A DNA stretch of 49,060 nt from an uncultured Bacteroidota bacterium. Its GTDB lineage: Bacteria; Bacteroidota; Bacteroidia; Flavobacteriales; Flavobacteriaceae. The position numbers were made by a program, and so were the translations under genes. Where the stretch lies: assembly GCA_913047695.1 (NCBI GenBank), contig CAJWUI010000010.1, positions 1-49,060 on the forward strand, in the 5' to 3' direction. This document shows, in pieces, positions 1 through 8,700 of the stretch (the first letter of the stretch is position 1; every line of letters starts with the position of its first letter). The notes under the pieces are model-generated. The model ran no database searches and was not told where the DNA came from. It saw only the letters and a program-made list of their open reading frames with translations.

Positions 1-54
1 ACTTAAAATCCAATGACCATTGCGGTCGTGCGGGTTCAAGTCCCGCTCCGAGTA
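1..54 (+). tRNA. tRNA-Leu (UAA), 3' part, cut by the window edge
   Basis: The window opens inside the anticodon arm. The loop reads CTTAAAA at 2-8, giving anticodon TAA at 4-6. A long variable arm follows (ACC at 16-18 pairing with GGT at 24-26), as in class II tRNAs. The T arm is GCGGG-TTCAAGT-CCCGC at 30-46, then the acceptor 3' strand TCCGAGT at 47-53 and discriminator A at 54. Long variable arm, anticodon UAA and A73 together identify leucine. The 5' half lies outside the window, so the acceptor and D stems cannot be checked. CCA does not appear to be encoded (the next bases are CAC). Confidence 0.88.
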
Positions 55-60
55 CACTTG

Positions 61-100
61 AAATCCGTAACCATTTTTTAACGTGTTGCGGATTTTTTTT
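61..100 (+). terminator. Rho-independent terminator of the tRNA-Leu transcript
   Basis: A 10-bp stem is formed by AATCCGTAAC (62-71) and GTTGCGGATT (85-94) with one G-T pair and a 13-nt loop, running into eight T residues at 93-100. It begins a few bases after the tRNA, so it most likely ends that transcript. There is no matching A-run on the other side, so it is not an obvious terminator for the convergent gene ending at 141. Confidence 0.75.
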
Positions 101-140
101 ATTTATTGATAAATATCTTTCTTTTTAAAAAAAATATGAA

Positions 141-857
141 TTAAAGATGTTTTATCCTTTTTTTATATTTTTTGTATAGACTTTCATTATCAAAACCATC
201 AATATTCTGACTAAAATATATTGGCAATTTTATCCCTTGATTGTGTGCTTTTTTAATTGATTCAGAAGCAATTAAATTAACAATAAAGCAACCTCCGATT
301 GTTGAAGCAGCACCAGTTACATCATTTCCTATATTTAATAATCCGTCACCAGGTGGTACACAATTATCAATTACAAGATCTGCTATCTCATAAAGTTTTT
401 TTTGTCCTTTAATTCGAGTTGGATATTTTTTTGATTGTTCAATTGATGTTATAGCAATTACTTTATTTCCGTTTTTCTTTGCTATCTGAGCCATTTCAAT
501 TGGAAGAGCATTACGTCCTGAATTAGATATTACTATAAACATATCTTTTTTTGAAATTTTATGTTGATCCCAAATTATTTCTGCTAGTCCACTAATCCTT
601 TCAATACTTCCACTTCTTCTGGCACCCTCAGAAGTCATAACAATTGAATCTAGCATTGCATTAATATTTCCAAGACCACCAGCTCTCACAAATAGCTCAA
701 GTCCTATCATATGTGAGTGACCTGTTCCGAAAGTATGAATTAGATAATCATTTATAATAGCATTAGTAAAACAACTGATTACTTTTGGAAAAATATTTTT
801 ATTTTTTCTAATGATTTTGTCAAAGAGTTCTATTGATGCTGTATGATAATCGTACAT
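141..857 (-). CDS. SIS-domain phosphosugar-binding protein (UPF0309-like)
   Basis: The 238-residue protein is made essentially of one sugar isomerase (SIS) domain. A glycine-rich substrate loop, FGTGHSH, lies at residues 43-49, and the typical SNSGRN phosphate-binding turn at 111-116. SIS proteins isomerise phosphosugars or sense them as regulators. The size and the GTGHSHMIGLE signature resemble the UPF0309 group, whose substrate is not established. No signal peptide is seen, so it should be cytosolic. The start is ATG at 857. It converges on the tRNA-Leu terminator. The small remnant-like ORFs just upstream (899-1096) suggest it once sat in a larger sugar-metabolism cluster; that is inference. 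The exact sugar cannot be told from sequence. Confidence 0.75.
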   Translation of the reverse strand: MYDYHTASIELFDKIIRKNKNIFPKVISCFTNAIINDYLIHTFGTGHSHMIGLELFVRAGGLGNINAMLDSIVMTSEGARRSGSIERISGLAEIIWDQHKISKKDMFIVISNSGRNALPIEMAQIAKKNGNKVIAITSIEQSKKYPTRIKGQKKLYEIADLVIDNCVPPGDGLLNIGNDVTGAASTIGGCFIVNLIASESIKKAHNQGIKLPIYFSQNIDGFDNESLYKKYKKRIKHL

Positions 858-898
858 ATTAAAATTTTAGATAAATTTAAATAGCTTTTAATTGTAAA

Positions 899-973
899 AT
901 GGAAAAAATTTTTAATCTCTTTCAACTAAAAGATATAGTTGATTTAAACAAAATTTCAATAAAAAATAAATAA
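899..973 (+). pseudogene. Possible 24-codon remnant of a dehydrogenase N-terminus
   Basis: An ATG at 899 opens a 24-codon reading frame ending with TAA at 971-973. The start MEKIFNLFQLKD resembles the first residues of short-chain dehydrogenases, where such a segment leads into the glycine-rich nucleotide loop, but here the frame ends before that loop. The match is short and from memory only, so it may be chance. It lies four bases before the next small ORF, which itself looks like the beginning of a different enzyme; the pair may be a deletion scar. Confidence 0.15.
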
Positions 974-976
974 TCA

Positions 977-1096
977 ATGAAAGATATGCTTGTAAAATTT
1001 TATGAGCTTCCAAAGGAATGCGTAGAGTTCGAAAAATTAAAAAAGCAGATAGATTTTAGGAGACCGTTGGTTGCAGAAAAATATTTCAGAGTTTAA
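977..1096 (+). pseudogene. 39-codon ORF resembling the N-terminus of a GNAT acetyltransferase
   Basis: ATG at 977 opens a 39-residue frame that stops at 1094-1096. Its start, MKDMLVKFYELP, and the later segment RRPLVAEKYF match in order and spacing the first ~35 residues of a family of GNAT N-acetyltransferases (family pattern roughly MLVKLYxLP, then IRRALAPEK). All of the catalytic acetyl-CoA domain is missing. I read it as the truncated front end of a lost acetyltransferase gene next to the SIS-domain gene. Alternatively it could be a real small protein. Downstream, the DUF1080 gene starts after only 14 bases. Confidence 0.4.
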
Positions 1097-1110
1097 ATTT
1101 AATTAAGAAA

Positions 1111-1878
1111 ATGCGAAAATTAATTGTCTTTTTTTTACTCGTCTCGTGTAAAACGCCAGAAAAAGAGTGGGTATCATTAATAAAAAATAATTCTCTTGAT
1201 GGTTGGCACATTTTTCAAGACAATGGATCAAAAAAAGGATGGTACGTAGAAAATGGAATACTAATTTTTGATAAAATATCTGGTCTTGAGTCTGGTGAAG
1301 ATGATTCTAGTCTTCTATCAAACAAAACCTATACGAGTTTTGAAATTACATTTGATTGGAAAATTGAAGAAGGTGGTAATAGTGGATTTATGTGGGGAGT
1401 TTCGGACAAAAAAGAGTACAAATATCCTTATCAAACAGGACCTGAAATTCAAATTATTGATCCCGCTGTTTATGATAAACCGCAAGTTGTATTAGGTGGA
1501 GATATTGAACTAAATAATGTATTAACAGATTTATTAGAAAAAAAGCACTTTTTAGGATCTGTATATGATTTGTTTTCACCAGTTAGCAATTTTAGTTATA
1601 ATCCTGTTGGAGAATGGAACAACTACTTTATAAGAATTGATCGAAAAAATAATTTGGGATCAGTAGAATTAAATGGTGTCGTAATAAATGAGTTTCCACT
1701 AAGAGGGCCAAAGTGGAATTCTGCTCTATCTAAAAGTAAATTCAATAACTCAAATAAATATCCATATTTAGGCGATAAAAGGTGGTATGACTTTGGAAAA
1801 TTTTCAGAGGGTTTCATTTGCTTTCAGGATCATCCAGGAAAAGCATATTTTAAGAACATAAAGATCAGAGAATTGTGA
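1111..1878 (+). CDS. DUF1080 / 3-keto-disaccharide hydrolase-domain lipoprotein
   Basis: The 255-residue protein starts with a lipoprotein signal (MRKLIVFFLLVSC, lipid-attachment Cys13), so it is probably anchored in the outer membrane or exported. The body fits the DUF1080 family (also called 3-keto-disaccharide hydrolase), a concanavalin-like beta-sandwich. Typical features are the opening SLxGWH, the block GGNSGFMWG near residues 89-97, and the ending with FKNIKIREL. Some family members hydrolyse 3-keto-glycosides; others are uncharacterised. No catalytic residues are assigned here. It has no obvious operon partner: the convergent DtxR-type gene ends 12 bases downstream. The family call is good; the enzymatic role is inference. 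Confidence 0.8.
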   Translation: MRKLIVFFLLVSCKTPEKEWVSLIKNNSLDGWHIFQDNGSKKGWYVENGILIFDKISGLESGEDDSSLLSNKTYTSFEITFDWKIEEGGNSGFMWGVSDKKEYKYPYQTGPEIQIIDPAVYDKPQVVLGGDIELNNVLTDLLEKKHFLGSVYDLFSPVSNFSYNPVGEWNNYFIRIDRKNNLGSVELNGVVINEFPLRGPKWNSALSKSKFNNSNKYPYLGDKRWYDFGKFSEGFICFQDHPGKAYFKNIKIREL

Positions 1879-1889
1879 TAAATTCTAAA

Positions 1890-2300
1890 TTAAAATTCAC
1901 ATCTAGGAATAATTGTCCCATGTGGATCTACATTTTTGTACCCTAATATTTTCTGCATTCTTTTAAAGAACTTTAAGTTTTTTATGTGTTCGATCTCTTC
2001 TGCTATTTCGTGAACCTCGTCTAGTTTAAATTGCATTTTTTCATATAAATAAAGTTCTATTAACCTATGTTTTGATATAACTTCAACTGCTATCTTTTTC
2101 CCAGTATTTGTCAATAATATTGGCTTGTATGGCCCCGAATCAACTAGTTTCATTAACATTAACTTTTTAATCATATTAGATACTGTCGATTTACTTACTT
2201 TAAAATGTTTAGCCAATGATGTTACTGTTGCTAATTGGGACTTTTCTTCTAACTTATATAATGTTTTCAGATAATTTTCCTTTTCTATCGTCTTTTGCAT
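1890..2300 (-). CDS. DtxR/MntR-family metal-dependent transcriptional repressor
   Basis: The 136-residue protein has an N-terminal winged helix (recognition region about residues 24-50, VTSLAKHFKVSKSTVSNMI) and a metal-binding dimerisation domain. Aligned by eye to DtxR, residues H78, E82, H97, E101, E104 and H105 fall on known metal-ligand positions. The ligand that is Met10 in DtxR and Asp8 in MntR is Asn9 here. The protein ends right after the dimerisation domain and lacks the C-terminal SH3/FeoA-like domain, as in MntR. Members sense Fe(II) or Mn(II). It is transcribed divergently from a TonB-dependent receptor, and a perfect palindrome (2307-2323) lies between the two, so it probably controls that receptor and itself. 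Which metal it senses is open. Confidence 0.88.
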   Translation of the reverse strand: MQKTIEKENYLKTLYKLEEKSQLATVTSLAKHFKVSKSTVSNMIKKLMLMKLVDSGPYKPILLTNTGKKIAVEVISKHRLIELYLYEKMQFKLDEVHEIAEEIEHIKNLKFFKRMQKILGYKNVDPHGTIIPRCEF

Positions 2301-2306
2301 AAAATT

Positions 2307-2323
2307 GTTTTGTAGTGCAAAAC
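2307..2323. promoter_or_regulatory. Operator-like palindrome GTTTTG-N5-CAAAAC between dtxR-like gene and TonB receptor
   Basis: GTTTTG (2307-2312) and CAAAAC (2318-2323) are perfect inverted copies around TAGTG. The site lies 7 bp upstream of the DtxR-type start codon. It covers the -33 TTG of the receptor promoter (2310-2312) and, on the other strand, a perfect -7 box TAGTTTTG (2325-2318). Binding there would block both promoters. The architecture is seen in the sequence; binding by the adjacent regulator is inference. Confidence 0.55.
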
Positions 2324-2338
2324 TATTAATTAATTTTA
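2310..2338 (+). promoter_or_regulatory. Bacteroidota-type promoter of the TonB-dependent receptor
   Basis: TTG at 2310-2312, an 18-nt spacer, then TAATTTTA at 2331-2338 fit the Bacteroidota -33/-7 pattern (TTG, TAnnTTTG) with one mismatch at the last base. The spacing is the same as in the candidate leuS promoter at 48297. The receptor ATG is at 2356. Confidence 0.5.
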
Positions 2339-2355
2339 CAACTTATTTGAATTTA

Positions 2356-4599
2356 ATGTTAATTCGATTATTTATTTTTTTTCTTTTTTCTGGTTTAATA
2401 TTTGCTCAAGAATTTTCATTAGTAGGTTCGGTAGTCTCTCATGGAAAGCCACTCAAAGGTGTTAATGTTTTTTTAAAAGAATTTAACATAGGTACTATTA
2501 CTAATGATGATGGACAATTTGTAATAACTTCATATGTAAGGGATAGTCAAAAACTTATTTTTTCATTTGTTGGTCACAAGCCTGTGGTTAAAATTATTTC
2601 TCCAGGTAATCTTGATATTGGGATCGTCGAATTGTTACCTGACGAGACTCTTAATGAAGTTGTTGTCTCATCAACATTAAAACCAGTATCTAAGTTAGAT
2701 AGTCCAACTCCAGTGGAGGTTTATAGCCAATCTTTTTTTAAGGCAAATCCTACAGCTTCAATTTTTGAATCTCTTGGAAATATTAATGGTGTTAGACCTC
2801 AATTGAATTGTAATATATGTAATACAGGGGACATTCACATAAATGGTCAGGAAGGTAGTTATACTATGGTTTTGATTGATGGTCTTCCAATTGTGAGTGG
2901 CCTTTCAACAGTATATGGATTATCAGGCATTCCAAGATCTTTAATTGATCGTGTCGAGGTTGTCAAAGGTCCAGCTTCTGCTCTTTATGGTTCTGAAGCC
3001 ATTGGGGGTTTAATTAATTTAATAACTAGGCTTCCTGAAAATACTAATACCCTTTCCTTAGACTCCTTTGTTTCAGGGTGGGGAGAAATAAATACAGATA
3101 TAGGATATAAGTATAGCCTTTCAAATAAAAATTTTGGATTACTTGGAATAAACTATTTTAATTACTCAAATCCTATTGATAAAAATCAAGACGGATTCAC
3201 AGATCTAACAATTCAAGATCGAATTTCAATTTTCAATAAATTATCTTTTGGTAATAATTTTTCTTTAGCTACCAGATATGTATATGAAGACCGATGGGGA
3301 GGTCAAATGAATTGGACCAAATCAGATAGAGGAAAAGATCAAATTTATGGCGAAAGTATTTATACCTCGAGGTTAGAATTATTTGGAAATTATCTAATTA
3401 ATAAAAATCTCACTTTATACTTTAGTTTTAATGACCATTACCAAAATTCAATATATGGATTAAATTATTTCAATGCTAATCAGACTATTGGCTTTGGGCA
3501 ATTTATTTGGACTAACAGTTTTAAAAAGCACAATATCCTAGTTGGACTAGCCTACCGATATACCTATTATGATGATGATACAACAGCAACCTACAATGAA
3601 ACATTATTTTCAAATCTACCATCTAATATCCATTTACCAGGAATTTTTTTTCAGGATGAATTAAAGTTTAATGATTCTCAATCTTTACTTTTTGGATTAC
3701 GGTATGATTATAATTCAATACATGGGGATATATTAACTCCAAGGATAAATTATAAATTGAATAACGCTGATAAAAGTACAATTATAAGATTGAGTTTTGG
3801 TTCAGGCTATCGTGTAGCTGAGATTTTCACTGAAGACCATGCAGCACTCACTGGATCAAGGGATGTTGTTTTTTTAGAGGAATTAAACCCTGAAAGATCA
3901 TGGAATTTAAATGCTAACGTATTAAAAAAATTATATTTTAAACAAGGGGCATTGTTAGATATAGATTTTAGTGTTTTCTATACAAAATTTTCTAATAAAA
4001 TAATTCCAAAATATGATCTGGACCCCACCAAAATTATTTATGGCAATCTGAATGGAACTTCAATCAATCAAGGTGCTTCACTAAATTTAAATTTACTAAT
4101 TCAAAATGGAATTCGCTTAAATTTAGGAACCACCTTAATTGATTCATACATAAAAGATGAAAATTCCAAATCAACTCCTTATTTGACAGAAAGATTCCAG
4201 GGCGTTTTGAAAATAGAAAAAAAATGGATTAACTCTGGAATCACTTTAGACATTACAAGTAATACGACAGGCCCTTTAAAACTACCAACCCTTGGAGATC
4301 TTGATCCTAGACCCTCTTTTTCCAAAACATTTCATATTATAAATGCCCAACTAACTAAATCATGGAATAATATTTTTGAATCATACTGTGGTGTAAAAAA
4401 CCTACTAAATTTTTTACCTCCTGAAAATAGTATTGCGAGATCTTTCGATCCTTTTGATAGGCTAGTAGTTTTTGATGACACAGGCAATGTTGCACCAACT
4501 CAAAATAATCCTTACTCATTGATTTTTGACCCCTCATATGTATTTGCATCTAATCAAGGGATAAGGTTTTTTTTGGGTTTAAGATGGAAGTACAATTAA
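2356..4599 (+). CDS. TonB-dependent receptor, probably for a metal or metal complex
   Basis: I chose ATG at 2356 because the signal peptide (MLIRLFIFFLFSGLIFAQ) begins there; the longer frame from a TTG at 2305 would translate the promoter region. The 747-residue protein has a carboxypeptidase-like regulatory domain after the signal (about 20-105), a plug domain (about 115-230, with MVLIDGLPI and VEVVKGPASALYGSEA) and a C-terminal beta-barrel ending in an aromatic-rich strand. Two cysteines, C152 and C155, form NCNICNTGD in the plug. It is shorter than SusC-type receptors (about 1000 residues) and has no SusD partner, so polysaccharide import is unlikely. The divergent DtxR-type gene suggests iron or manganese uptake. 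Its stop codon shares four bases with that of the convergent HAD gene. Confidence 0.92.
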   Translation: MLIRLFIFFLFSGLIFAQEFSLVGSVVSHGKPLKGVNVFLKEFNIGTITNDDGQFVITSYVRDSQKLIFSFVGHKPVVKIISPGNLDIGIVELLPDETLNEVVVSSTLKPVSKLDSPTPVEVYSQSFFKANPTASIFESLGNINGVRPQLNCNICNTGDIHINGQEGSYTMVLIDGLPIVSGLSTVYGLSGIPRSLIDRVEVVKGPASALYGSEAIGGLINLITRLPENTNTLSLDSFVSGWGEINTDIGYKYSLSNKNFGLLGINYFNYSNPIDKNQDGFTDLTIQDRISIFNKLSFGNNFSLATRYVYEDRWGGQMNWTKSDRGKDQIYGESIYTSRLELFGNYLINKNLTLYFSFNDHYQNSIYGLNYFNANQTIGFGQFIWTNSFKKHNILVGLAYRYTYYDDDTTATYNETLFSNLPSNIHLPGIFFQDELKFNDSQSLLFGLRYDYNSIHGDILTPRINYKLNNADKSTIIRLSFGSGYRVAEIFTEDHAALTGSRDVVFLEELNPERSWNLNANVLKKLYFKQGALLDIDFSVFYTKFSNKIIPKYDLDPTKIIYGNLNGTSINQGASLNLNLLIQNGIRLNLGTTLIDSYIKDENSKSTPYLTERFQGVLKIEKKWINSGITLDITSNTTGPLKLPTLGDLDPRPSFSKTFHIINAQLTKSWNNIFESYCGVKNLLNFLPPENSIARSFDPFDRLVVFDDTGNVAPTQNNPYSLIFDPSYVFASNQGIRFFLGLRWKYN

Positions 4600-5258
4600 T
4601 TATTCTTTATAATTTTTAACTTTTCAATATAAATATTTTTAAAGTTATTAATTATAAGGTCTGCTTTACTATAGTCTTGATTTTCGGAACCTTCACCATT
4701 ATAAGCTACACAAAAAAGTCCTGCCGACTTGGCGGCTCTTATACCATTGGTGGCATCCTCTATTACCATACAATCTTCTTTTGAATTTCCAGTTAGTTCC
4801 GTCGCTTTGATAAAAATTTCAGGATTTGGTTTGGATTCTTTTAGTTCAGCGCCACTTATTTTAGCCTGAAAATATTGATTGAGGTCAAATTTTTTAAAAA
4901 TCATCTCAATATTTTCCATAGATGCGGAAGACGCGAGCACTAAAGTAATTCCATTTTCATAGTAATGTTTGATTAATTCTAATACACCTTTAATTAAATG
5001 TAACCTATAGCCTTCTTCAAAAAGTCCACTAAAGTATTTCCGCTTAGTATCAACTAAAGTTTCAGGTGATTGCTTTAACGAAAAAAAATCACAAATTTTT
5101 TTGCATATAGGCATTGTCGCCATTCCTGTGAATGAGGCATATAAATCTTCAGTTACTTCTATATTTAGTTCTTCAAACATTAGATAGTATGATTTTCTAT
5201 GAAGAGGTTCACTATCAATTATTACGCCATCCATGTCAAAAATTACTGACTTAAACAT
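4596..5258 (-). CDS. HAD-superfamily phosphatase, beta-phosphoglucomutase-like
   Basis: This 220-residue protein is a cytosolic HAD hydrolase of subfamily IA. Motif I is DMDGVIIDSEPLH, with nucleophile Asp8 and acid/base Asp10; motif II is the serine of LASSAS; motif III is the lysine of ESKPNP; motif IV is the acidic pair in MVIEDATNGI. The DSEPLH continuation is typical of the beta-phosphoglucomutase/phosphatase group, with a helical cap domain. It could be a sugar-phosphate phosphatase or mutase; sequence alone does not decide. It is convergent with the TonB receptor, with a shared TTAA holding both stop codons. Length and motifs are complete. Confidence 0.85.
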   Translation of the reverse strand: MFKSVIFDMDGVIIDSEPLHRKSYYLMFEELNIEVTEDLYASFTGMATMPICKKICDFFSLKQSPETLVDTKRKYFSGLFEEGYRLHLIKGVLELIKHYYENGITLVLASSASMENIEMIFKKFDLNQYFQAKISGAELKESKPNPEIFIKATELTGNSKEDCMVIEDATNGIRAAKSAGLFCVAYNGEGSENQDYSKADLIINNFKNIYIEKLKIIKNN

Positions 5259-5326
5259 AATTTATTTTAACTAGATAAATATTATAAATAAATCTTTAAT
5301 TTTATAATTAAAATCATTCAATCCTC

Positions 5327-5707
5327 ATGATTTTAATTATCTATTTTGTCTGTTTTTTAAATTTTTATCAAGATGATTGGAAAACATATTATGAAGATAA
5401 AAAAATAGAAATTTCATTCAAGTCTCAACTTTGTGAAGATAGAAAGAATGGTTTTGCTTTCGAGTATTACATAATGAGAGTAAAAAATTTAACGGATAAA
5501 ACTTACGTTATAAATTTTTTTAAAGGCTCTGAAGAAAATCTTGAAGAAAAAATAGCATTTGTACTAGACCCTTTTGAAATAAAGACAGGGAAGTGCGAGT
5601 ATGATCCTATTAAATTAAGAATTTTTAAAAGCGAAAAAATAAAAAGTAAAAGTGAATCTAAAATTGAATTTGATTTATCAAAAATTGATGTAATTGAAGT
5701 ACAGTAA
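5327..5707 (+). CDS. Small secreted protein of unknown function, upstream partner of the T9SS protein
   Basis: This 126-residue protein has a hydrophobic N-terminus (MILIIYFVCFLNFY) that fits a short signal peptide or anchor. The mature part starts with DDWKTYYEDKKIEI and looks like a single beta-rich domain with two cysteines (C37 and C90). I do not recognise a named family. Its last 14 bases overlap the TTG start of the giant secreted protein gene, which suggests translational coupling and a shared job, perhaps at the cell surface. The context of a small secreted beta protein just before a gliding-motility-type C-terminal domain protein seems familiar from other flavobacteria, but I cannot verify this here. 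Confidence 0.7.
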   Translation: MILIIYFVCFLNFYQDDWKTYYEDKKIEISFKSQLCEDRKNGFAFEYYIMRVKNLTDKTYVINFFKGSEENLEEKIAFVLDPFEIKTGKCEYDPIKLRIFKSEKIKSKSESKIEFDLSKIDVIEVQ

Positions 5708-8700
5708 TTTATTCATATTACTTCTGATTTGTTTTTCGGGTCTAGCTCAAGAAGTTCAATTTTCAACAACAGTTTCCTCTACCTCTTGCAGTGGAACTCT
5801 AATTAACTTTAATGTTCTTTATATACCAAGTGAAAATAGTGTAACTGAATTTGATTTTAATGATGGAAATCTACCCATGGGCTGGTCGTCATCTCCATAT
5901 ACTGTTGGACAACCATGCAATCCAGCAAGAGGTAATACACCATCAAATACGAATTATTTTTGGGCTACAATACTTCAAAATGGAGGTCCTAATAATGGGA
6001 AAAGATTTGTTCAAACTAATCCAGTTGATGTTTCATATGGAGGTAGTCTAGAATTTTTAATTAGGTATGGAGCTGATGATCCATGGCCTGGTTGCGAAGA
6101 CGGTGAAAAAGTAGATGAAGAAGTTTACTTACAATTCTCTATTGATGAGGGCAATAGCTGGGAAGATATTTTTACTGATTGGGATACAGCAAGTGGATAC
6201 AGTGCTCCTTGGTACGATTGGTATGAAAATGATATTGCTATTCCTGCATCAGCCCAAACCTCTTCAACAATTTTTAGGTGGTATCAGCCTGATAATGACG
6301 GCGATATATGGGATAACTGGGGGTTAGAAGATATAATAGTAAATGCAATACCGGCTCCAGCAGCATCATGGGATTTTGATTTTGGCAATGGTGATTTTGG
6401 ATCAAGTGGATTGTCAACTTCAACTTTCTCTTTCACTAAACTTTACTCACCAAGTAATCTTACTAGAAATTTTTCTGTAACTATTTCCACAACTTTAACA
6501 GATGGAAATATTATAGGATTAACACAAAATATTTCAGTAGTTCCTAGCGATATCATACCACCAACTGTTACACCACCAATTAATATATCAGTCAATACAG
6601 ATACAGGATTATGTGAAGTTGTTCTTTCACAATCAGATGTAGGAACACCAACAACTTCTGACAATTGTTCAATTATTTTGGTAGAAAATGATAAACCCTC
6701 ATTGACCTTCAATAAAGGAATAAATATCCTCACTTGGACAGTTTCAGACAATGCGAGCAATACCACTACTGTGACGCAAACAATTACAGTTTTTGATGTT
6801 GAAAATCCAGTTTTAACAATCCCAGCAGATATTATTTCAGCAAATTGTTCTTTAACTATTGGTGTAGCATCTGCAATAGACAATTGTGGGGTTGTTACAC
6901 CAACTAACAATGCTCCATTAACATTTCCTATTGGAATAACCCCTGTTATTTGGTCAGTTACAGATTCTTCAGGCAATACGGTATCTGCGACTCAACTGAT
7001 TACTGTATCTGATACAATTGCACCACTAATTTCACCTCCAGCAGATGTTGTGGTGTCTACAGATATAAATTCATGTGAAGCAACAGGAGTTGTTTTAGGC
7101 AATCCAACTACGTCTGATAATTGTTCAGTTGGCAGTGTCTCTAATAATGCCCCAAATATATATCCTATTGGAACAACAACCGTTACCTGGAGTGTTTCGG
7201 ATTTAGCAAGTAATACTTCAGTTTCCTTTCAGCGCGTCACAGTTGAAGATAATATTTCACCGAGTATCACACCACCACCGAATATAAGTTCAAATTCTTG
7301 TGTTATAATTCTTGGAATACCAACAGTTAGCGATAATTGTTCATTTACGTTTTCAAATGATGCGCCTGATTCCTTTCCAACAGGAACAACCACAATTACA
7401 TGGACGGCGAGTGACACATTCGGAAATACTGTCACTGCAACTCAGCTTGTTACATTCAATGATACTACACAACCCACTATAAATATTCAAAGTGATAATA
7501 TAACTGTTAATTCTGATGCCAGTTCTTGTTTTGCAACAAATGTTAATTTAGGATCAATTTTAATTAATGACGATTGTGGAATATTAAACTCATCAAATGA
7601 TGCACCTCTGCAGTTCCCTATTGGTAGGACATTTGTTACATATAGTGTTACAGATATTAATGGAAATTCTTCTTCAAAAATTCAAAGTGTAACAGTTCTT
7701 GATAATGAGCCTCCAGTTGTTAGAGCAAGGGACTTAGTCGTTTCCTTGGATTCCCAGGGTAATCTAAATATTCCTTACGAGCTAATTGATAATGGAAGTA
7801 CTGACAATTGTAATATCCAATCCTATGATCTCAAATTTAAAACTTCAGGATTAGTAATATCTGAAAACCAACCCATTATAGAAGAAATACGGCAAAAACA
7901 ATTTCAAATTGGCTCGACTTCAAAAAGCAAACAAAAAAAACAAAATTTTTTAAAACTAATTTGCGATAATTTAGGACTTAAAGAAATTGAATTTTCTGTA
8001 ACCGATACATCTGGAAACAAAGCCTCAGCTACAGTAAATATTTTTATTTCTGATAACTTAAATATTTGTGGTAATTCAACTAATCCTCCAGCTGGATCTG
8101 CTTCCCCAACAATTGATTCTGACGGAGATGGGTTTGATGATGAGATAGATGCATTTCCATTTGATCCTAATGAATGGACTGATACAGACAATGACGGAAT
8201 TGGTAATAACTCGGATGATGACGACGACAATGACGGTTTTTCAGATGAATTAGAGGATGATGTTGGAACAAATAGCCTTGATGAAGATGATTTTCCCATT
8301 GATACAGATCTGGATCTAGTTATAGATTATTTTGATAATGACGACGACAATGACGGACAAAGTGATGAAAATGAAATTATTTGTGGAACAGATCCACTTG
8401 ATTATAAGGAAATACCAATTGATACAGATAGTGACGGTATTCCAGATTGTTTAGATGATGATGACGATGGAGATGGTTATAATGATGATATAGAATCTTT
8501 TTTCAATACCGATAAATTAGATGTAAATGAATTTCCAAATCTTGATGAAGATGGAGATGGAATATTTTACTCCACAGATTATAATCTAATAGTAAATGAT
8601 AATTGTCCTAATATTTCAAACGCGGATCAATTAGACATTGATCAAGATGGAGTGGGAGATTTATGTGACAATTGTCCTAAAGAGCCCAATTTATTACAAG

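Noticed and set aside
2356-4599. TonB receptor as a SusC of a polysaccharide utilisation locus.
   Set aside because: It is only 747 residues long, has no SusD gene beside it, and is divergent from a metal regulator.
8213-8360. Repeated ATGACGACGACAATGACGG strings as a possible CRISPR or regulatory repeat.
   Set aside because: They are in frame, code for aspartate-rich calcium-binding repeats, and have no regular spacer length.
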